DNA of 64,000 bases from Chitinolyticbacter albus (lineage in GTDB: Bacteria; Pseudomonadota; Gammaproteobacteria; Burkholderiales; Chitinibacteraceae): positions 62,001 through 126,000 of the forward strand of contig NZ_JANBVF010000010.1 in assembly GCF_024437655.1 (NCBI RefSeq), written 5' to 3'. Below, in pieces: positions 35,225 through 45,911 of the stretch. How positions within the stretch are numbered: position 1 is the first letter of the stretch; each line of letters opens with the position of its first letter. The notes under the pieces were generated by a model. That model searched no databases, was not told the DNA's origin, and worked only from the letters and a program-made list of their open reading frames with translations. Both the position numbers and the translations under genes were made by a program.

Positions 35225-36451
35225 ATGTCTGAGCTTGCCCACGCCAGCGCGCCAGCCACCACTTCCCGGCCTGCAGCCCATGTGATCCGTAATGACACCG
35301 AGGCGATCGCCATTGCACGCGAGCTGGCGGCGGAGTTCCGCCAGGAAGCAGCCCAGCGCGACGCCGAGCGCCGCCTGCCGCGCGCGGAGCTCGATCGTTA
35401 CTCGCAAAGCGGCTTGTGGGGCATCACCGTGCCCCGCGAGTATGGCGGCGCCTTTGTCTCGAACGTGACGCTCGCCGAGGTGGTGAAGATTGTCTCCGAG
35501 GCCGACCCCAGCATCGGCCAGATCCCGCAGAACCATCTCTATATGGTCGAGGGGCTGCGGCTCGATGGCAGCGACTGGCAGAAGCAGCACTTCTTCAAGC
35601 TGGTGCTCGATGGCGTGCGCTTTGGCAACGCGTTTTCCGAGATCGGCACCCGCAGTGTGAACGACGTGCAGACGCGCTTGACGCCGACCGAGGGCGGCTA
35701 TGTGCTATCGGGCAAGAAGTTCTATTCCAGCGGCGCGTTGCTCGCCGACTGGGTGCCGGTCGTTGCCAAGAACGAGCACGACGACACGGTGGTCGCTTTC
35801 GTGGAGAAGGGCAGCAAGGGCCTGACGGTGATCGACGACTGGTCGAGCTTCGGCCAGCGCACCACCGCGAGCGGCACCACGCTGCTGGAGAACATCTTCG
35901 TGCCGAGCGAATACGTGCTGCCGCATCATCTGGCGTTCGACAGGCCGACGGTGATGGGCCCGATCGCACAGATCATCCAGGCCGCGGTCGATGCCGGCAT
36001 CGCCCACGCCGCGCTGAACGACACGATCGCCTTCGTGCGCCAGCACACCCGCCCGTGGATCGATAGCGAGGTCGAGCACGGCTACGAAGACCCGCTGATC
36101 ATCCGCGAAATTGGCGATCTGACCATACGCGTGCATGCCACCGATGCGCTGCTGCGCCGCGCGGGCGAAGCGATTGACCTCGCGCAGGCCGAGCCGACCG
36201 AGGCCAATGTGGCCGCCGCGTCGATCGCCGTTGCCGAGGCCAAGGTGCTGAGCACCGAGACCGCCGTGCTCGCCGGCAGCAAGTTGTTCGAACTCGCCGG
36301 CACGCGCTCGACGCTGCAGCAGTTCAACCTCGATCGCCACTGGCGCAATGCGCGTACCCACACTCTGCACGACCCGGTGCGCTGGAAGTACCACCATGTG
36401 GGCAATTACCACCTCAACGGCGTGTTCCCGCCGCGCCACCCCTGGTTGTAA
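35225..36451 (+). CDS. sfnB: SfnB family sulfur acquisition oxidoreductase
   Basis: A 408-residue acyl-CoA dehydrogenase-fold protein matching SfnB: LPRAELDRYSQSGLWGITVP, ADPSIGQIPQNHLYMVEGLR, GKKFYSSGALLADW and [20 protein letters not shown]. It is linked to use of dimethylsulfone-type sulfur but its reaction is not settled. AGAGGAGC precedes the ATG at 35225; 23 upstream codons are discarded. It is divergent from msuE-sfnG and has its own sigma-54-type promoter. It is more distant from the two paralogues at 22149 and 24887 than they are from each other. Confidence 0.92.
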   Translation: MSELAHASAPATTSRPAAHVIRNDTEAIAIARELAAEFRQEAAQRDAERRLPRAELDRYSQSGLWGITVPREYGGAFVSNVTLAEVVKIVSEADPSIGQIPQNHLYMVEGLRLDGSDWQKQHFFKLVLDGVRFGNAFSEIGTRSVNDVQTRLTPTEGGYVLSGKKFYSSGALLADWVPVVAKNEHDDTVVAFVEKGSKGLTVIDDWSSFGQRTTASGTTLLENIFVPSEYVLPHHLAFDRPTVMGPIAQIIQAAVDAGIAHAALNDTIAFVRQHTRPWIDSEVEHGYEDPLIIREIGDLTIRVHATDALLRRAGEAIDLAQAEPTEANVAAASIAVAEAKVLSTETAVLAGSKLFELAGTRSTLQQFNLDRHWRNARTHTLHDPVRWKYHHVGNYHLNGVFPPRHPWL

Positions 36452-36467
36452 AGCGCTCATCGCCGTT

Positions 36468-36510
36468 GAGCCTGCGGCAAAGCGACCTGAAGGTTGCGCG
36501 CTGCAGGCTC
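36468..36510. terminator. inverted repeat between convergent genes
   Basis: Arms GAGCCTGC (36468-36475) and GCAGGCTC (36503-36510) with an inner complementary pair ACCT/AGGT. It lies between the convergent sfnB and peptide-ABC operons and may end both transcripts; T-runs are lacking. Confidence 0.45.
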
Positions 36511-36523
36511 ACCGCGATCCGAA

Positions 36524-37284
36524 CTACCCCAGTGTGGGAACCGCAGACAGCAGCTTGCGGGTGTAGGGATGCGCGGGGGATTGGAACAGCGTTTCAGCAC
36601 GCTCAATCTCGACCACCTGGCCTGCCTGCATCACCGCGACGCGATCGCACACATGGCGTACCACGCCGAGGTCATGGCTGATGAACAGCAGTGCGAGGCC
36701 CAGCTCGCGCCGCAGGCTTTGCAGCAGGTTCAGCACCTGCGCCTGCACCACCACGTCGAGCGCCGCACTCGCTTCGTCGCACACCAAGAGTTGCGGGCGC
36801 AAGGCGAGCGCGCGGGCGATGCCGACGCGCGCGCGCTGACCGCCCGAGAGCTGGTGCGGGTAGCGGTGGGCAAACTCGGCGGCGAGACCGACGCGTTCGA
36901 GCTCTCCGGCGATGAAATCGTCGGGCCTGCCATCGATGAGACCATGCAGCAGCGGTGCCTCGGCGATCTGCTTGCCGATGCGCAGCCGTGGGTTGAGCGC
37001 GCTGCCCGCATCCTGGAACACCATCTGGATGCCTGCATGCGGGCCGGGCGGCATGGCTGCACCCAGCCAGCTGCGCGTGCCGCGACTGGCCGGCAAGAGG
37101 CCCGTGGCGATGCGCGCCAGCGTCGATTTGCCGCTGCCCGATTCCCCCACCACGCCCAAGGCTTCACCTGCCGCGATCGACAACGTGACGGCATCAAGCG
37201 CGGTGACATATTGCCGCCGCCATGACAGGCCGCCAGGCAGCGTGAAATCGCAGCCCAGCTCATCAACGGCGAAAAGCGGCGGGC

Positions 37285-37288
<4 letters not shown>
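36524..37288 (-). CDS. peptide/nickel-type ABC transporter ATP-binding protein (DppF-like)
   Basis: A 254-residue Opp/Dpp-family ATPase: Walker A GESGSGKS, Q-loop QMVFQDAGSALNPRL, signature LSGGQRARVG, Walker B LLVCDEASAALD. It lacks the usual C-terminal oligopeptide extension, ending soon after SPAHPYTRKLL. The ATG overlaps the stop of the partner ATPase gene (ATGA). Last gene of the operon. Confidence 0.9.
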
Positions 37289-38246
<958 letters not shown>

Positions 38247-38247
<1 letters not shown>

Positions 38248-39086
38248 CACCGTGCCGCCTCGCGCGGATCGGCCAGCCGGCGTAGCGCGTCGGCCAGCAC
38301 ATTGCAACTCACCAGCAACAGCACCAGCAGCACGCCGGGAAACACGCTGATCCAGTAGCGGCCGGACAGCAGGTACTGGAAGCCATTCGCGATCAACAGC
38401 CCCAGCGAGGGTTCGGTCACCGGCAGGCCGATGCCGAGAAAAGACAGCGTGGCCTCCAGCGAAATGGCGGCGGCCAGCTGCAGCGCGGCCACCACCAAGA
38501 GCGTTGGCAGGCAGTTGGGTAGCAGGTGATGGGCCAGCACGCGCCACGATGGCAGTCGCAACAGGCGGGCGGCGGCGATGTAGTCCTTGTTGCGCTCGAC
38601 CAGCGCCACGCCGCGCGTCGCCCGGGCGTAGTAGGCCCACTGCGCCGCGACCAGCGCCAGCACGATCTTCGCAAGGCCCGGCCCGGTGACGGCCAGCAAC
38701 ACCAGCGCCAGCAGGATGGCAGGGAAGGACAGTTGCACGTCGACGATGCGCATCACCAGCGCGTCGACCCAGCCACCACGCCAGGCGGCGATGAGGCCGA
38801 ACACGATGCCGATCAGCAGCGCGAGGACGGTGCTGGCAAAGCCCACCACCAGGCTGATGCGCAGGCCGTAGAGCATGGCCGACAGCATGTCGCGCCCCTG
38901 GGCGTCCGTCCCCAGCCAGTAGTGCATTTGGCCCGCGTAGGCGGGGCTGCCCGGCGGCAGGCGCGCGTCGAACACGTCGAGCGCCGCAAGATCGTAGGGG
39001 TTCTGCGGCGCGAGCCACGGAGCGAAGAGGGCGGCACCGACCAGTAGCGTCAGCGCGATCAGCGCCGCGTAGCCGCTACGGCTCAT
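38247..39086 (-). CDS. peptide/nickel-type ABC transporter permease (DppC-like)
   Basis: A 279-residue inner-membrane permease. DppC features include HYWLGTDAQGRDMLSAMLYG after the first helix, AAWRGGWVDALVMRIVDVQL, and the EAA-loop region NKDYIAAARLLRLP. Start overlaps the stop of the DppB-like gene. It belongs to the binding protein encoded upstream at 40542-42104. Confidence 0.92.
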
Positions 39087-40057
39087 GCCGTGCTTCCGAA
39101 GCGCACGCGTGGGTCGAGCAGCGCGTAGAGCAGGTCGACCACCAGGTTGATGGCGACGAACAGCGCCACGGTGATCAGGAGGTAGGCCACCACCACCGGC
39201 CGGTCGAGCACGGCGATGGAATCGATCAGCAGCTTGCCCATGCCGGGCCAGGCGAACACGGTTTCTGTCACGACAGCGAAGGCGATCAGCGAGCCGAACT
39301 CCAGCCCGGAGACCGTGACGATGGGGATCAGGATGTTCTTGAGCACATGCACGCCGACGATACGGGCCGGCGATAGACCACGCGCGCGGGCAAAACGCAC
39401 GTAATCCTGCCGCATGGCCTCGCGCGTTGCGCCCGCGGTCAGCCGCAGCAGCAAGGACCACTTGAACAGCGCCAGCGTGGCCGCGGGCAACAGCAGGTGG
39501 CGCCAGCCCGCTATCCCGGTGATCGACAGCGGAACCCCGAAGACCGGCTCGGTTGGCCCGCGCCCGCCGGTGGGCAGCCATCCCAGGCCCACGGCGAACA
39601 GCATGATCAGCATCATGCCGACCCAGAACGTCGGCAGCGAAAAGCCCAGCAAGGAGAGACCGTTGACCAGCCGCGCTGAGATGCTATTCGGGCGCAGCCC
39701 CGCCCATAGCCCCAGTGGCACGCCGGCGAAGAGCGCAATCAGTAGCGCGGCACTGGCCAGTTCCAGCGTCGCGGGCATACGCTCCAACACCAGCCGGATC
39801 GCCGGCTCGCCATGGATGAAGGACTGCCCCAGATCGCCCCGGCCGGCGGCGACGAGAAAATACCCATACTGCGCCCACCACGGTGCATCCAGACCCAGGC
39901 TGGCGCGCACGCGCGCAACGTCGTGCTGGTCGGCTTGTGGATCGACCAGCAACGCAATCGGGTCGCCGATGGCGTAGACGGCGACGAACACCAACAGCGA
40001 CATTACCAGCAACACCAAGGCGCTTTGCAGCAGGCGGCGCAGGACCAGGGCGATCAA
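39083..40057 (-). CDS. peptide/nickel-type ABC transporter permease (DppB-like)
   Basis: A 324-residue permease: first helix in LRRLLQSALVLLVMSLLVFV, GDLGQSFIHGEPA, and the EAA loop DYVRFARARGLSPARIVGVH. The likely start is a TTG at 40057 that overlaps the chorismate mutase stop by four bases (TTGA), implying coupling; no ATG fits better. Length matches the family. Confidence 0.88.
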   Translation of the reverse strand: MIALVLRRLLQSALVLLVMSLLVFVAVYAIGDPIALLVDPQADQHDVARVRASLGLDAPWWAQYGYFLVAAGRGDLGQSFIHGEPAIRLVLERMPATLELASAALLIALFAGVPLGLWAGLRPNSISARLVNGLSLLGFSLPTFWVGMMLIMLFAVGLGWLPTGGRGPTEPVFGVPLSITGIAGWRHLLLPAATLALFKWSLLLRLTAGATREAMRQDYVRFARARGLSPARIVGVHVLKNILIPIVTVSGLEFGSLIAFAVVTETVFAWPGMGKLLIDSIAVLDRPVVVAYLLITVALFVAINLVVDLLYALLDPRVRFGSTA

Positions 40058-40368
40058 GAACCGGCCTCTGCGTCCTGCCGCAGACTGCGGTGCTCTTCGA
40101 CCACGGCGTCGACCACCAGCCTGAACACCTGTTCGGCCAGCGCGGGGGCGATGCCATGCAAGAGCGCCAGATTGCGTATCCGCAGTGTCTGCGTGGCCTC
40201 GCGGGCCGGGTCGATGGGGGGGAGCTGCTCGCGCAGCTTGAGCGCGCCCACCTCGCGGGTGACCGCAAAGCGGCGAGCCAGCAGGTCGATCAGCTGGGCA
40301 TCGAGTGTGTCGATACGGTCGCGCAGCGCCATAAGGCGAAGCTCGGTCGATCGTTCTGGATGGCTCAT
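40054..40368 (-). CDS. chorismate mutase, AroQ-type monofunctional
   Basis: A 104-residue all-helical AroQ-class protein. It aligns with the E. coli P-protein mutase domain: ALRDRIDTLDAQLIDLLARR, EVGALKL and DPAREATQTLR. R16, R32/R33 and K44 match the catalytic Arg/Arg/Lys; the position of the E. coli Gln88 is probably a Glu (VVEEHRSL). It could also be an isochorismate pyruvate-lyase of the PchB kind. It lies inside a peptide-type ABC operon and is translationally coupled to the permease, an unexpected setting for an aromatic-biosynthesis enzyme. Confidence 0.85.
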   Translation of the reverse strand: MSHPERSTELRLMALRDRIDTLDAQLIDLLARRFAVTREVGALKLREQLPPIDPAREATQTLRIRNLALLHGIAPALAEQVFRLVVDAVVEEHRSLRQDAEAGS

Positions 40369-40541
40369 TGCTCGTCAATCCGGTGGCGTTCTGCATGGCG
40401 ACTTGCGCCGCGCATGCATGGTTGGCGCAGTTGAATTCAGCTGCGCCTTGAGTCGGACATGCTGGCGCGATTACGGCGAGGTGTTGCGCGCAGACAGCGC
40501 CGTCCTGCTCGCTATAACCTGCCGTATCCGCGCGCTTGGGC

Positions 40542-42104
40542 TTACTCCGGCTTGAATTGCCAGGCGAAGGTGAACTCGTCGATGCGTGGCGTGTAGCGGA
40601 TGCCCTTTTTCACCGCCCAGCTGGCGTACTGGTGATAAAGCGGGATCACCGCGTAATCCTTCAGCGCCACCGTCGCGGCCTCCTCGGCCAGCTGCTCGCG
40701 CTGCGCGGGTTCGGTGGCGGCGAGCGAAGCGGCGACCAGCTGGTCGACCTTGGCGTTGCTGTATTTGCCCCAGTTCCAGCTGCCCCAGCCGGTATCCGGG
40801 TTGACGGTGCCGACGAGCGAGCGCAGCGCGAAATCACCGGCCAGCGAGCCCCAGCCGAGCAGCGCCACGCTGTATTCGCCGGCGCGCGCCTTGCCGAAGT
40901 AGGCCGACAGTGGCAGCGTCTCCACCTTGGCGTCGATGCCAACGCGGGTCAGCAGCTGTGCCACCGTCTGCACCACCTGTTCGTCGTTGATGTAGCGGTT
41001 GTTGGGGCCATGCAGCGTCAGCCGGAAACCGTCCGGATAGCCCGCGGCGGCCAGCAGCTTCTTTGCGCCCTCCGGGTCGTACGCTTCGGGCTTGAGCTTC
41101 TCGGCGTGGCCCAAGATGCCCGGCGAGACGATATTGGCCGCCGGCGTTGCGAGGCCTTCGAGCGTGCGCTCGACCAAGGCATCGCGGTTGATCGCTTTGG
41201 ACAACGCCTGGCGCACACGCACGTCCTTGAGCGGATTCTTCGCCAGCGGCTTGCCCGCCTTGTCGGTCACATAGGGGGTGATATCGCGCGCCTGATCCAG
41301 ATGCCAGAACAGCGTGCGCCACGATGCGCGCTGCGCCAGCGTGAACTTGGGGTTGGCCTTCAACCGCGCGATATCGGCGGTGGGGATGTTCTCGATGGCA
41401 TCGACATCGCCGGCCAAAAGCGCAGCCAGGCGCGGCGCATCGCTCGTGAGGATGCGGAAGGTGACCTTGTCCCAGACCGGCTTCTCGCCCCAGTACTGTG
41501 GGTTCTTCACGAGCTCGATGGCTTCGCCGCGCTTGAAGCCTCCAAACTTGAATGGACCGGTGCCCACGATGGCCTTGCCGGTGTTGAAGTCATCCGCTGT
41601 CGCGTTCTGCACCGCCTTTTTCGAGACGATGAAGATGGAGTTGAGATCGAGCGGCAACGGGCCGTAGGGCGAGGCGGTCTTGAGCCGCACCGTGTAGCGA
41701 TCGACCGCTTCCTTGGCGACGATGGGCTTGGTGTAGCTGGTGAAGGGCCCGGGGCTGTTGGTCAGCGTGGCGGGCCGATCGAGCGAGAACACCACGTCAT
41801 CGGCCGTCAGCTCGTTGCCATCGTGGAATTTCACGCCACGGCGCAGCTTGAATTCCCAAGTGGTCGGATCGATCGCCTTCCAGCTCACGGCAAGGCCGGG
41901 CTGCAGCTTGCCGTTGGGGTCCACGCTCGTCAGCGCCTCGAACAGGTGGGAGGACAGCGCGATATTGGGTGCGATGTTGACGAAGTGCGGATCGAGCGAG
42001 GAGACGTCGGCAGCGAGGCCGATGCGCAGGTCGGCCGCATGGGCCGAAAGAGTGCTGACGAAGGCGAGGCTGAGAGCAATAAGGGTGCGGCGTAGCAAGG
42101 GCAT
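40542..42104 (-). CDS. peptide/nickel-type ABC transporter substrate-binding protein
   Basis: A 520-residue SBP_bac_5 protein. The signal peptide (MPLLRRTLIALSLAF...AHA) is followed by the family start LRIGLAADVSSLDPHFVNI, then GVKFHDGNELTADDVVFSL and the C-terminal PLYHQYASWAVKKGI. It delivers ligand to the permeases at 38247-40057. The ligand may be a peptide or another sulfur carrier such as glutathione; the tau genes directly upstream on the same strand favour a sulfur source, which is inference. A 173-base gap with no recognised features separates it from the chorismate mutase gene. Confidence 0.92.
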   Translation of the reverse strand: MPLLRRTLIALSLAFVSTLSAHAADLRIGLAADVSSLDPHFVNIAPNIALSSHLFEALTSVDPNGKLQPGLAVSWKAIDPTTWEFKLRRGVKFHDGNELTADDVVFSLDRPATLTNSPGPFTSYTKPIVAKEAVDRYTVRLKTASPYGPLPLDLNSIFIVSKKAVQNATADDFNTGKAIVGTGPFKFGGFKRGEAIELVKNPQYWGEKPVWDKVTFRILTSDAPRLAALLAGDVDAIENIPTADIARLKANPKFTLAQRASWRTLFWHLDQARDITPYVTDKAGKPLAKNPLKDVRVRQALSKAINRDALVERTLEGLATPAANIVSPGILGHAEKLKPEAYDPEGAKKLLAAAGYPDGFRLTLHGPNNRYINDEQVVQTVAQLLTRVGIDAKVETLPLSAYFGKARAGEYSVALLGWGSLAGDFALRSLVGTVNPDTGWGSWNWGKYSNAKVDQLVAASLAATEPAQREQLAEEAATVALKDYAVIPLYHQYASWAVKKGIRYTPRIDEFTFAWQFKPE

Positions 42105-42122
42105 GGGTGGGCTCGGGCAGGG

Positions 42123-42959
42123 TCAGAAAGGGGTGTCGCCCAGGATGGTCGCGCGGTGCATCACGCGGCGTTCGGGCAGGTAATCGGCGACGGCATAGTG
42201 TTGGGTGACGCGGTTGTCCCAGAACGCCACGTCGTTCACCTGCCAGCGCCAACGCACGGTGAATTCGGGGCGGGCGACATGGGCGTAGAGGAAGGCGAGC
42301 AGCGCCTCCGATTCGCGCGGCGGCAGTTCGTTGATGCGCAGCGTGAAGCCTTCGTTGACGAACAACGCCTTGCGTCCGGTCACCGGGTGGGTGCGGATCA
42401 CCGGGTGCGACAGCTGCGGGTGTTTGGCGCGCGTCGCTTCCCATTGCGCGCGGCTCTCTTGCGAAATCGCGTGGCGGCTGGCGGGAAAGGATTTGGCGAA
42501 ATCGTGCGTGGCCGTCAGGCCCTCGAGCAGCGCCTGCAGCCGGGGCGAGAGGGCATCGAATGCGGCGGTGCCGCTGGCCCAGAGCGTGTCGCCGCCGGTG
42601 GGTGGCAGCGTTTTCGCGGCGAGTACGGCGCCGAGCGGCGGCGTGGTGATGAAGGTGACATCGGTATGCCAGTTATCGTTGTCCGGCAGGTTGTCGGCGT
42701 GGGTATCCAGCACCAGAATCTGCGGCGTTTCCGGCACGTTGGGGTAGATCGGGTGGATATGCAGATCACCGAACTGGCGAGCGAAATCGCGTTGCTGCGT
42801 CGGCGTCACCGGCTGGTTGCGAAAGAACAGCACCTGGTGGCGCAGCAGCGCCTCGGTCAGCGCGTCGCGATTGGCGCCCGACAGCGGCTCGGAGAGCTGC
42901 ACGCCGTCGACGACGGCGCCGATGGCGGGGCTGAGCGGAGTGATCTCGAGTACGGACAT
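42123..42959 (-). CDS. tauD: taurine dioxygenase
   Basis: A 278-residue 2-oxoglutarate/Fe(II) dioxygenase. N-terminus [20 protein letters not shown], iron ligands in [10 protein letters not shown], distal His in [20 protein letters not shown] together with the Arg that binds 2-oxoglutarate. TauD converts taurine to sulfite and aminoacetaldehyde. ATG at 42959 is favoured over an upstream start six codons away. It is fourth in the tauABCD order and closer to true TauD than the gene at 15241-16179. Confidence 0.93.
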   Translation of the reverse strand: MSVLEITPLSPAIGAVVDGVQLSEPLSGANRDALTEALLRHQVLFFRNQPVTPTQQRDFARQFGDLHIHPIYPNVPETPQILVLDTHADNLPDNDNWHTDVTFITTPPLGAVLAAKTLPPTGGDTLWASGTAAFDALSPRLQALLEGLTATHDFAKSFPASRHAISQESRAQWEATRAKHPQLSHPVIRTHPVTGRKALFVNEGFTLRINELPPRESEALLAFLYAHVARPEFTVRWRWQVNDVAFWDNRVTQHYAVADYLPERRVMHRATILGDTPF

Positions 42960-42977
42960 GGGGGCGTTCCTGCGCAA

Positions 42978-43821
42978 TCAGTGGGTCTGGCCATGCCAGG
43001 GGGTAAGCCGGCGCTGCAGCGCGCGCAGTCCCAGCTCCAGCGCAAAGGCGATCACCGCGATCACGATGATGCCGAGCACTACCACGTCGGTGACGAGGAA
43101 CTGCGCGGCTGATTGCACCATGAAGCCCAGGCCGCGGGTGGCAGCGACGAGCTCGGCGGCCACCAGCGTGGACCAACCGGTGCCGAGACCAAATGCGCAC
43201 GCCGGTGAGGATGTCAGGCAGGGCGGACGGCAGGATCACATGCCGGATCAGCTGCCAGCGGTTGGCGCCCAGCGATTGCGCGGCGCGCAGGCGGGCCTCA
43301 TGGACACCGCGCACGCCGCTCGCGGTGGCGATGGCAATCGGCGCGAAGATGGCCAGATAAATCAGTAGCACCTTGGAGAGCTCACCGATGCCGAACCAGA
43401 TCACGATCAGCGGTAGGTAGGCGAGCGGCGGTATGGGGCGGTAGAACTCGATCAGCGGATCGAACACGCCGCGCGCGGTGCGCGACAGCCCGATGGCGAT
43501 GCCGACCGGCACGGCAAACAGCACGGCGGCGATCAGCGCGCTGACGATGCGAAAGGCGCTGGCACCCAGGTGCTGCCACAGCGTGGCATCCATATAGCCT
43601 TGCGTGGCGGTCAACCATAGCTTGGCCAGCACCGCCTGCGGCGGCGGCAGGAACAGCGGGGCAACGAGGCCGGACGCGGCGGCGGCCCACCACAGCGCCA
43701 GCACCACGGCGAGCGTGACGAGGCTGATGCGCAACGTGCCGCTGCGCTTGGGTGCTACTGGTTGCGGGTGTTCCGCGACCGGGAATTCATGTTCGCCCAG
43801 GGCGAGTTCGGCGGCGTTCAT
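42978..43821 (-). pseudogene. tauC: tauC taurine ABC permease with a one-base frameshift
   Basis: The permease reads normally from ATG 43821 (overlapping the tauB stop) through LPPPQAVLAKLW, EFYRPIPPLAYLPLIVIW and LRAAQSLGANRWQLIRHVIL to LPDILTGVRI. It then leaves frame at an AAA run (43191-43193 on the plus strand). Removing one base restores GLGTGWSTLVAAELVAATRG, which continues to the natural end FALELGLRALQRRL; the corrected protein has 280 residues, the normal TauC length. No other decay is visible, so either a recent mutation or a sequencing error in the homopolymer is possible. If real, taurine import through TauABC would fail unless another permease substitutes. Confidence 0.88.
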
Positions 43822-44606
43822 GCGGGGGCGCCCTCCAGGCTGTGGCGATCGAAAATGCGCGCGAGCACGTGTTCGCGCACGGCGATGAACTCGGGATCGG
43901 ATTTCACGCTGCGCACCGGCTCGCCCGCCGCGTGGCGGCGGCCGAAATCGAGCGACAGCCGCTCGACGATGCGCCCGGGCTCGGGCGACATCAGCACCAG
44001 CTCGGTGGCGAGGAACACCGCTTCCTCGATGTCGTGCGTGATCAGGAATACGCGCTTGCCGGTTTCGCGCCAGATGCGCAGCAGCAGCGCCTGCATCTGT
44101 TCGCGGATAAAGGCATCGAGCGCGCCGAACGGTTCGTCCATCAACAAAAGCTGCGGATCGGCGGCCAGCGCGCGTGCGAGGCCCACCCGTTGGCGCATGC
44201 CGCCAGAGAGTTGCCAGATGCGGCGCTCGGTGTGCTGGGCCAGATCGACCTGCTGCAGTACCTGGCGCGCCCGCACCTCGCGTTCGCGCGGCGCAACGCC
44301 CTGCAGCCGCAGCCCGAACGCCACGTTGTCCTGCACATTGAGCCAGGGCAGCAGCGCGTCGTCCTGAAACACCACGCCGCGCTCGGCGCCAGGCCCCGTC
44401 ACGGGCTTGCCATCGAGCGTGATCTGGCCGCGGCTGGGCGCAAGGAATCCCGCGATCAGGTTGAGCAGCGTGGTCTTGCCGCAGCCGGATGGGCCCAGCG
44501 CAACGACCAGGTTTTCCGCTCCGACGGTCAGCGACACGTCGGACAGCGCCGCGGTGGCTGCACCGGCGTAGTGCACCGATACGCGATCGACGATCAGCGA
44601 GGACAT
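43818..44606 (-). CDS. tauB: taurine ABC transporter ATP-binding protein
   Basis: A 262-residue nitrate/sulfonate/taurine-type ATPase: Walker [10 protein letters not shown]-loop [15 protein letters not shown], signature [10 protein letters not shown], Walker [13 protein letters not shown] and the H-loop [11 protein letters not shown]. The ATG at 44606 begins the conserved [12 protein letters not shown]. It lies between tauA and tauC; a dispersed repeat element separates it from tauA. Confidence 0.92.
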   Translation of the reverse strand: MSSLIVDRVSVHYAGAATAALSDVSLTVGAENLVVALGPSGCGKTTLLNLIAGFLAPSRGQITLDGKPVTGPGAERGVVFQDDALLPWLNVQDNVAFGLRLQGVAPREREVRARQVLQQVDLAQHTERRIWQLSGGMRQRVGLARALAADPQLLLMDEPFGALDAFIREQMQALLLRIWRETGKRVFLITHDIEEAVFLATELVLMSPEPGRIVERLSLDFGRRHAAGEPVRSVKSDPEFIAVREHVLARIFDRHSLEGAPA

Positions 44607-44659
44607 GGCAGGCTCCGTCGGGGGTGTGAGTAGGCAGACGTAAATGAGCTTCCGTCTGT

Positions 44660-44807
44660 GCGTTGCCAACAAAACCCAGTGCAACGGTGCTGGCAAGGCG
44701 CGCGAAACGTCCTGAAATGCGATAAATCGGACTTCCTTCGGTCGCAGGCAGTACGAGATGTACGACCAGTGAGTGCAACGCCGCCAGCAGGGTTTTGTTG
44801 GTAACGC
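44660..44807. repeat. dispersed inverted-repeat element, copy B
   Basis: A 148-bp element with 18-bp terminal inverted repeats (GCGTTGCCAACAAAACCC and the complement of GCGTTACCAACAAAACCC). Its right end abuts the tauA stop codon (44808-44810). The inner arms are GCTGGC/GCCAGC, changed on both sides relative to copy A, so pairing is kept. It contains the longer internal version shared with copy C. Confidence 0.82.
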
Positions 44808-45794
44808 TTACTTCAGTGCGGCCTTGGCGTAGCGGCTGCTCACGTATTCGGCGTAGCTCGGGTGTACCGCGTCGACCTTGCCCTGCTCCTTGAGGAAGGC
44901 CGAGGTATGGGCCAGCGCCTGCTCGGTCGACTTGGCGAGCAGCTTGGTCTGCTCGGCCGCCACCGGGTAGCGGTTGCCTTCCAGCAGGCTCGCCACTTCC
45001 TCGGGCTTGGAGCCGGTGATGCGGGCGATTTTCTCCACGTTGCCGGCGTTGCCGGCGAAGGCCTTGGGATTGGCCGCGTAGTCGGCATAGGCCTTGAGCG
45101 TGACACGGGCGAACTGCTCGACGAACGCAGGGTTCTTCTCGGCGAAATCCTTGCGCACGATCCAGGCATCGAAGGTCGGCGCACCCCACTTGGCGACGTC
45201 GGTCGAGCTCGTCAGCACCTTGCCGTTTTCCTTGGCCTTGCCGAGGGCCGGATCCCAGACGTAGGCGGCATCGATGTCGCCACGCTGCCAGGCCGCGGCG
45301 ATCTCGGACGGGCGTAAGTTGATGATCTGCACCTTGGACGGCGCGATCTTCCAGTGCTTGAGTGCGGCGAGCAGGCTGTAGTGCGTGGTCGAAACGAAGG
45401 GCACGGCGATCTTCTTGCCGGCAAGGTCGGCCGGCTTGTTGATGCCGGAACCGTTGCGCACCACCAGCGCCTCGGCCGAGCCGATCTGCGCAGCGATGAG
45501 GAAGGTCTGCACGGGCAGTGAGCGGCTGGCGGCCGCCGCCAAGGGGCTGGAGCCCACGTAGCCGATCTGCACATCGCCCGATGCGACGGCGGTGATCACT
45601 TCAGCGCCGCTTTCGAACTTGCGCCAGTTGATCTTGCTGGCAGTGGCCTTCTCGTAAGCGCCGTCGGCCTGCGCGACCTTGGCCGGCTCGACCGCGGTCT
45701 GGTAGGCGACGGTGACCTCGTCGGCCTGGGCGGTGAGGGCCGCGGTCAGCGCCAGCGCCGGCAGCCAGCGCGTGAGGGTATGCAAGGTGCTCAT
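44808..45794 (-). CDS. tauA: taurine ABC transporter substrate-binding protein
   Basis: A 328-residue periplasmic protein. The signal peptide ends near AQA; the mature part shows the TauA pattern DEVTVAYQTAVEPAKVAQ, VQIGYVGSSPLAAAAS, AEALVVRNGSGI, and AAWQRGDIDAAYVWDPALGK. It captures taurine for TauBC. Its control region holds an AT-rich TTCAAA-N8-TTTGAA palindrome. First gene of the tau operon. Confidence 0.93.
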   Translation of the reverse strand: MSTLHTLTRWLPALALTAALTAQADEVTVAYQTAVEPAKVAQADGAYEKATASKINWRKFESGAEVITAVASGDVQIGYVGSSPLAAAASRSLPVQTFLIAAQIGSAEALVVRNGSGINKPADLAGKKIAVPFVSTTHYSLLAALKHWKIAPSKVQIINLRPSEIAAAWQRGDIDAAYVWDPALGKAKENGKVLTSSTDVAKWGAPTFDAWIVRKDFAEKNPAFVEQFARVTLKAYADYAANPKAFAGNAGNVEKIARITGSKPEEVASLLEGNRYPVAAEQTKLLAKSTEQALAHTSAFLKEQGKVDAVHPSYAEYVSSRYAKAALK

Positions 45795-45890
45795 CGTATT
45801 GTTCTCCTGGTGGGGTCCACTGCGTTGGGCAGCGAATCGATGAGCAAATCTAACCGGTCGATAATTTGTTAAAAAGGAATATTAAATGAT

Positions 45891-45910
45891 TTCAAAATAA
45901 CTAATTTGAA
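45891..45910. promoter_or_regulatory. operator-like palindrome upstream of tauA
   Basis: TTCAAAATAACTAATTTGAA, arms TTCAAA/TTTGAA with an 8-base spacer, in a strongly AT-rich stretch about 100 bases upstream of tauA. A TTGAAA and a TTAACA box 17 bases apart on the minus strand could form the promoter. Resembles the encapsulin-operon palindrome at 21007-21024. Confidence 0.4.
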
Positions 45911-45911
45911 T

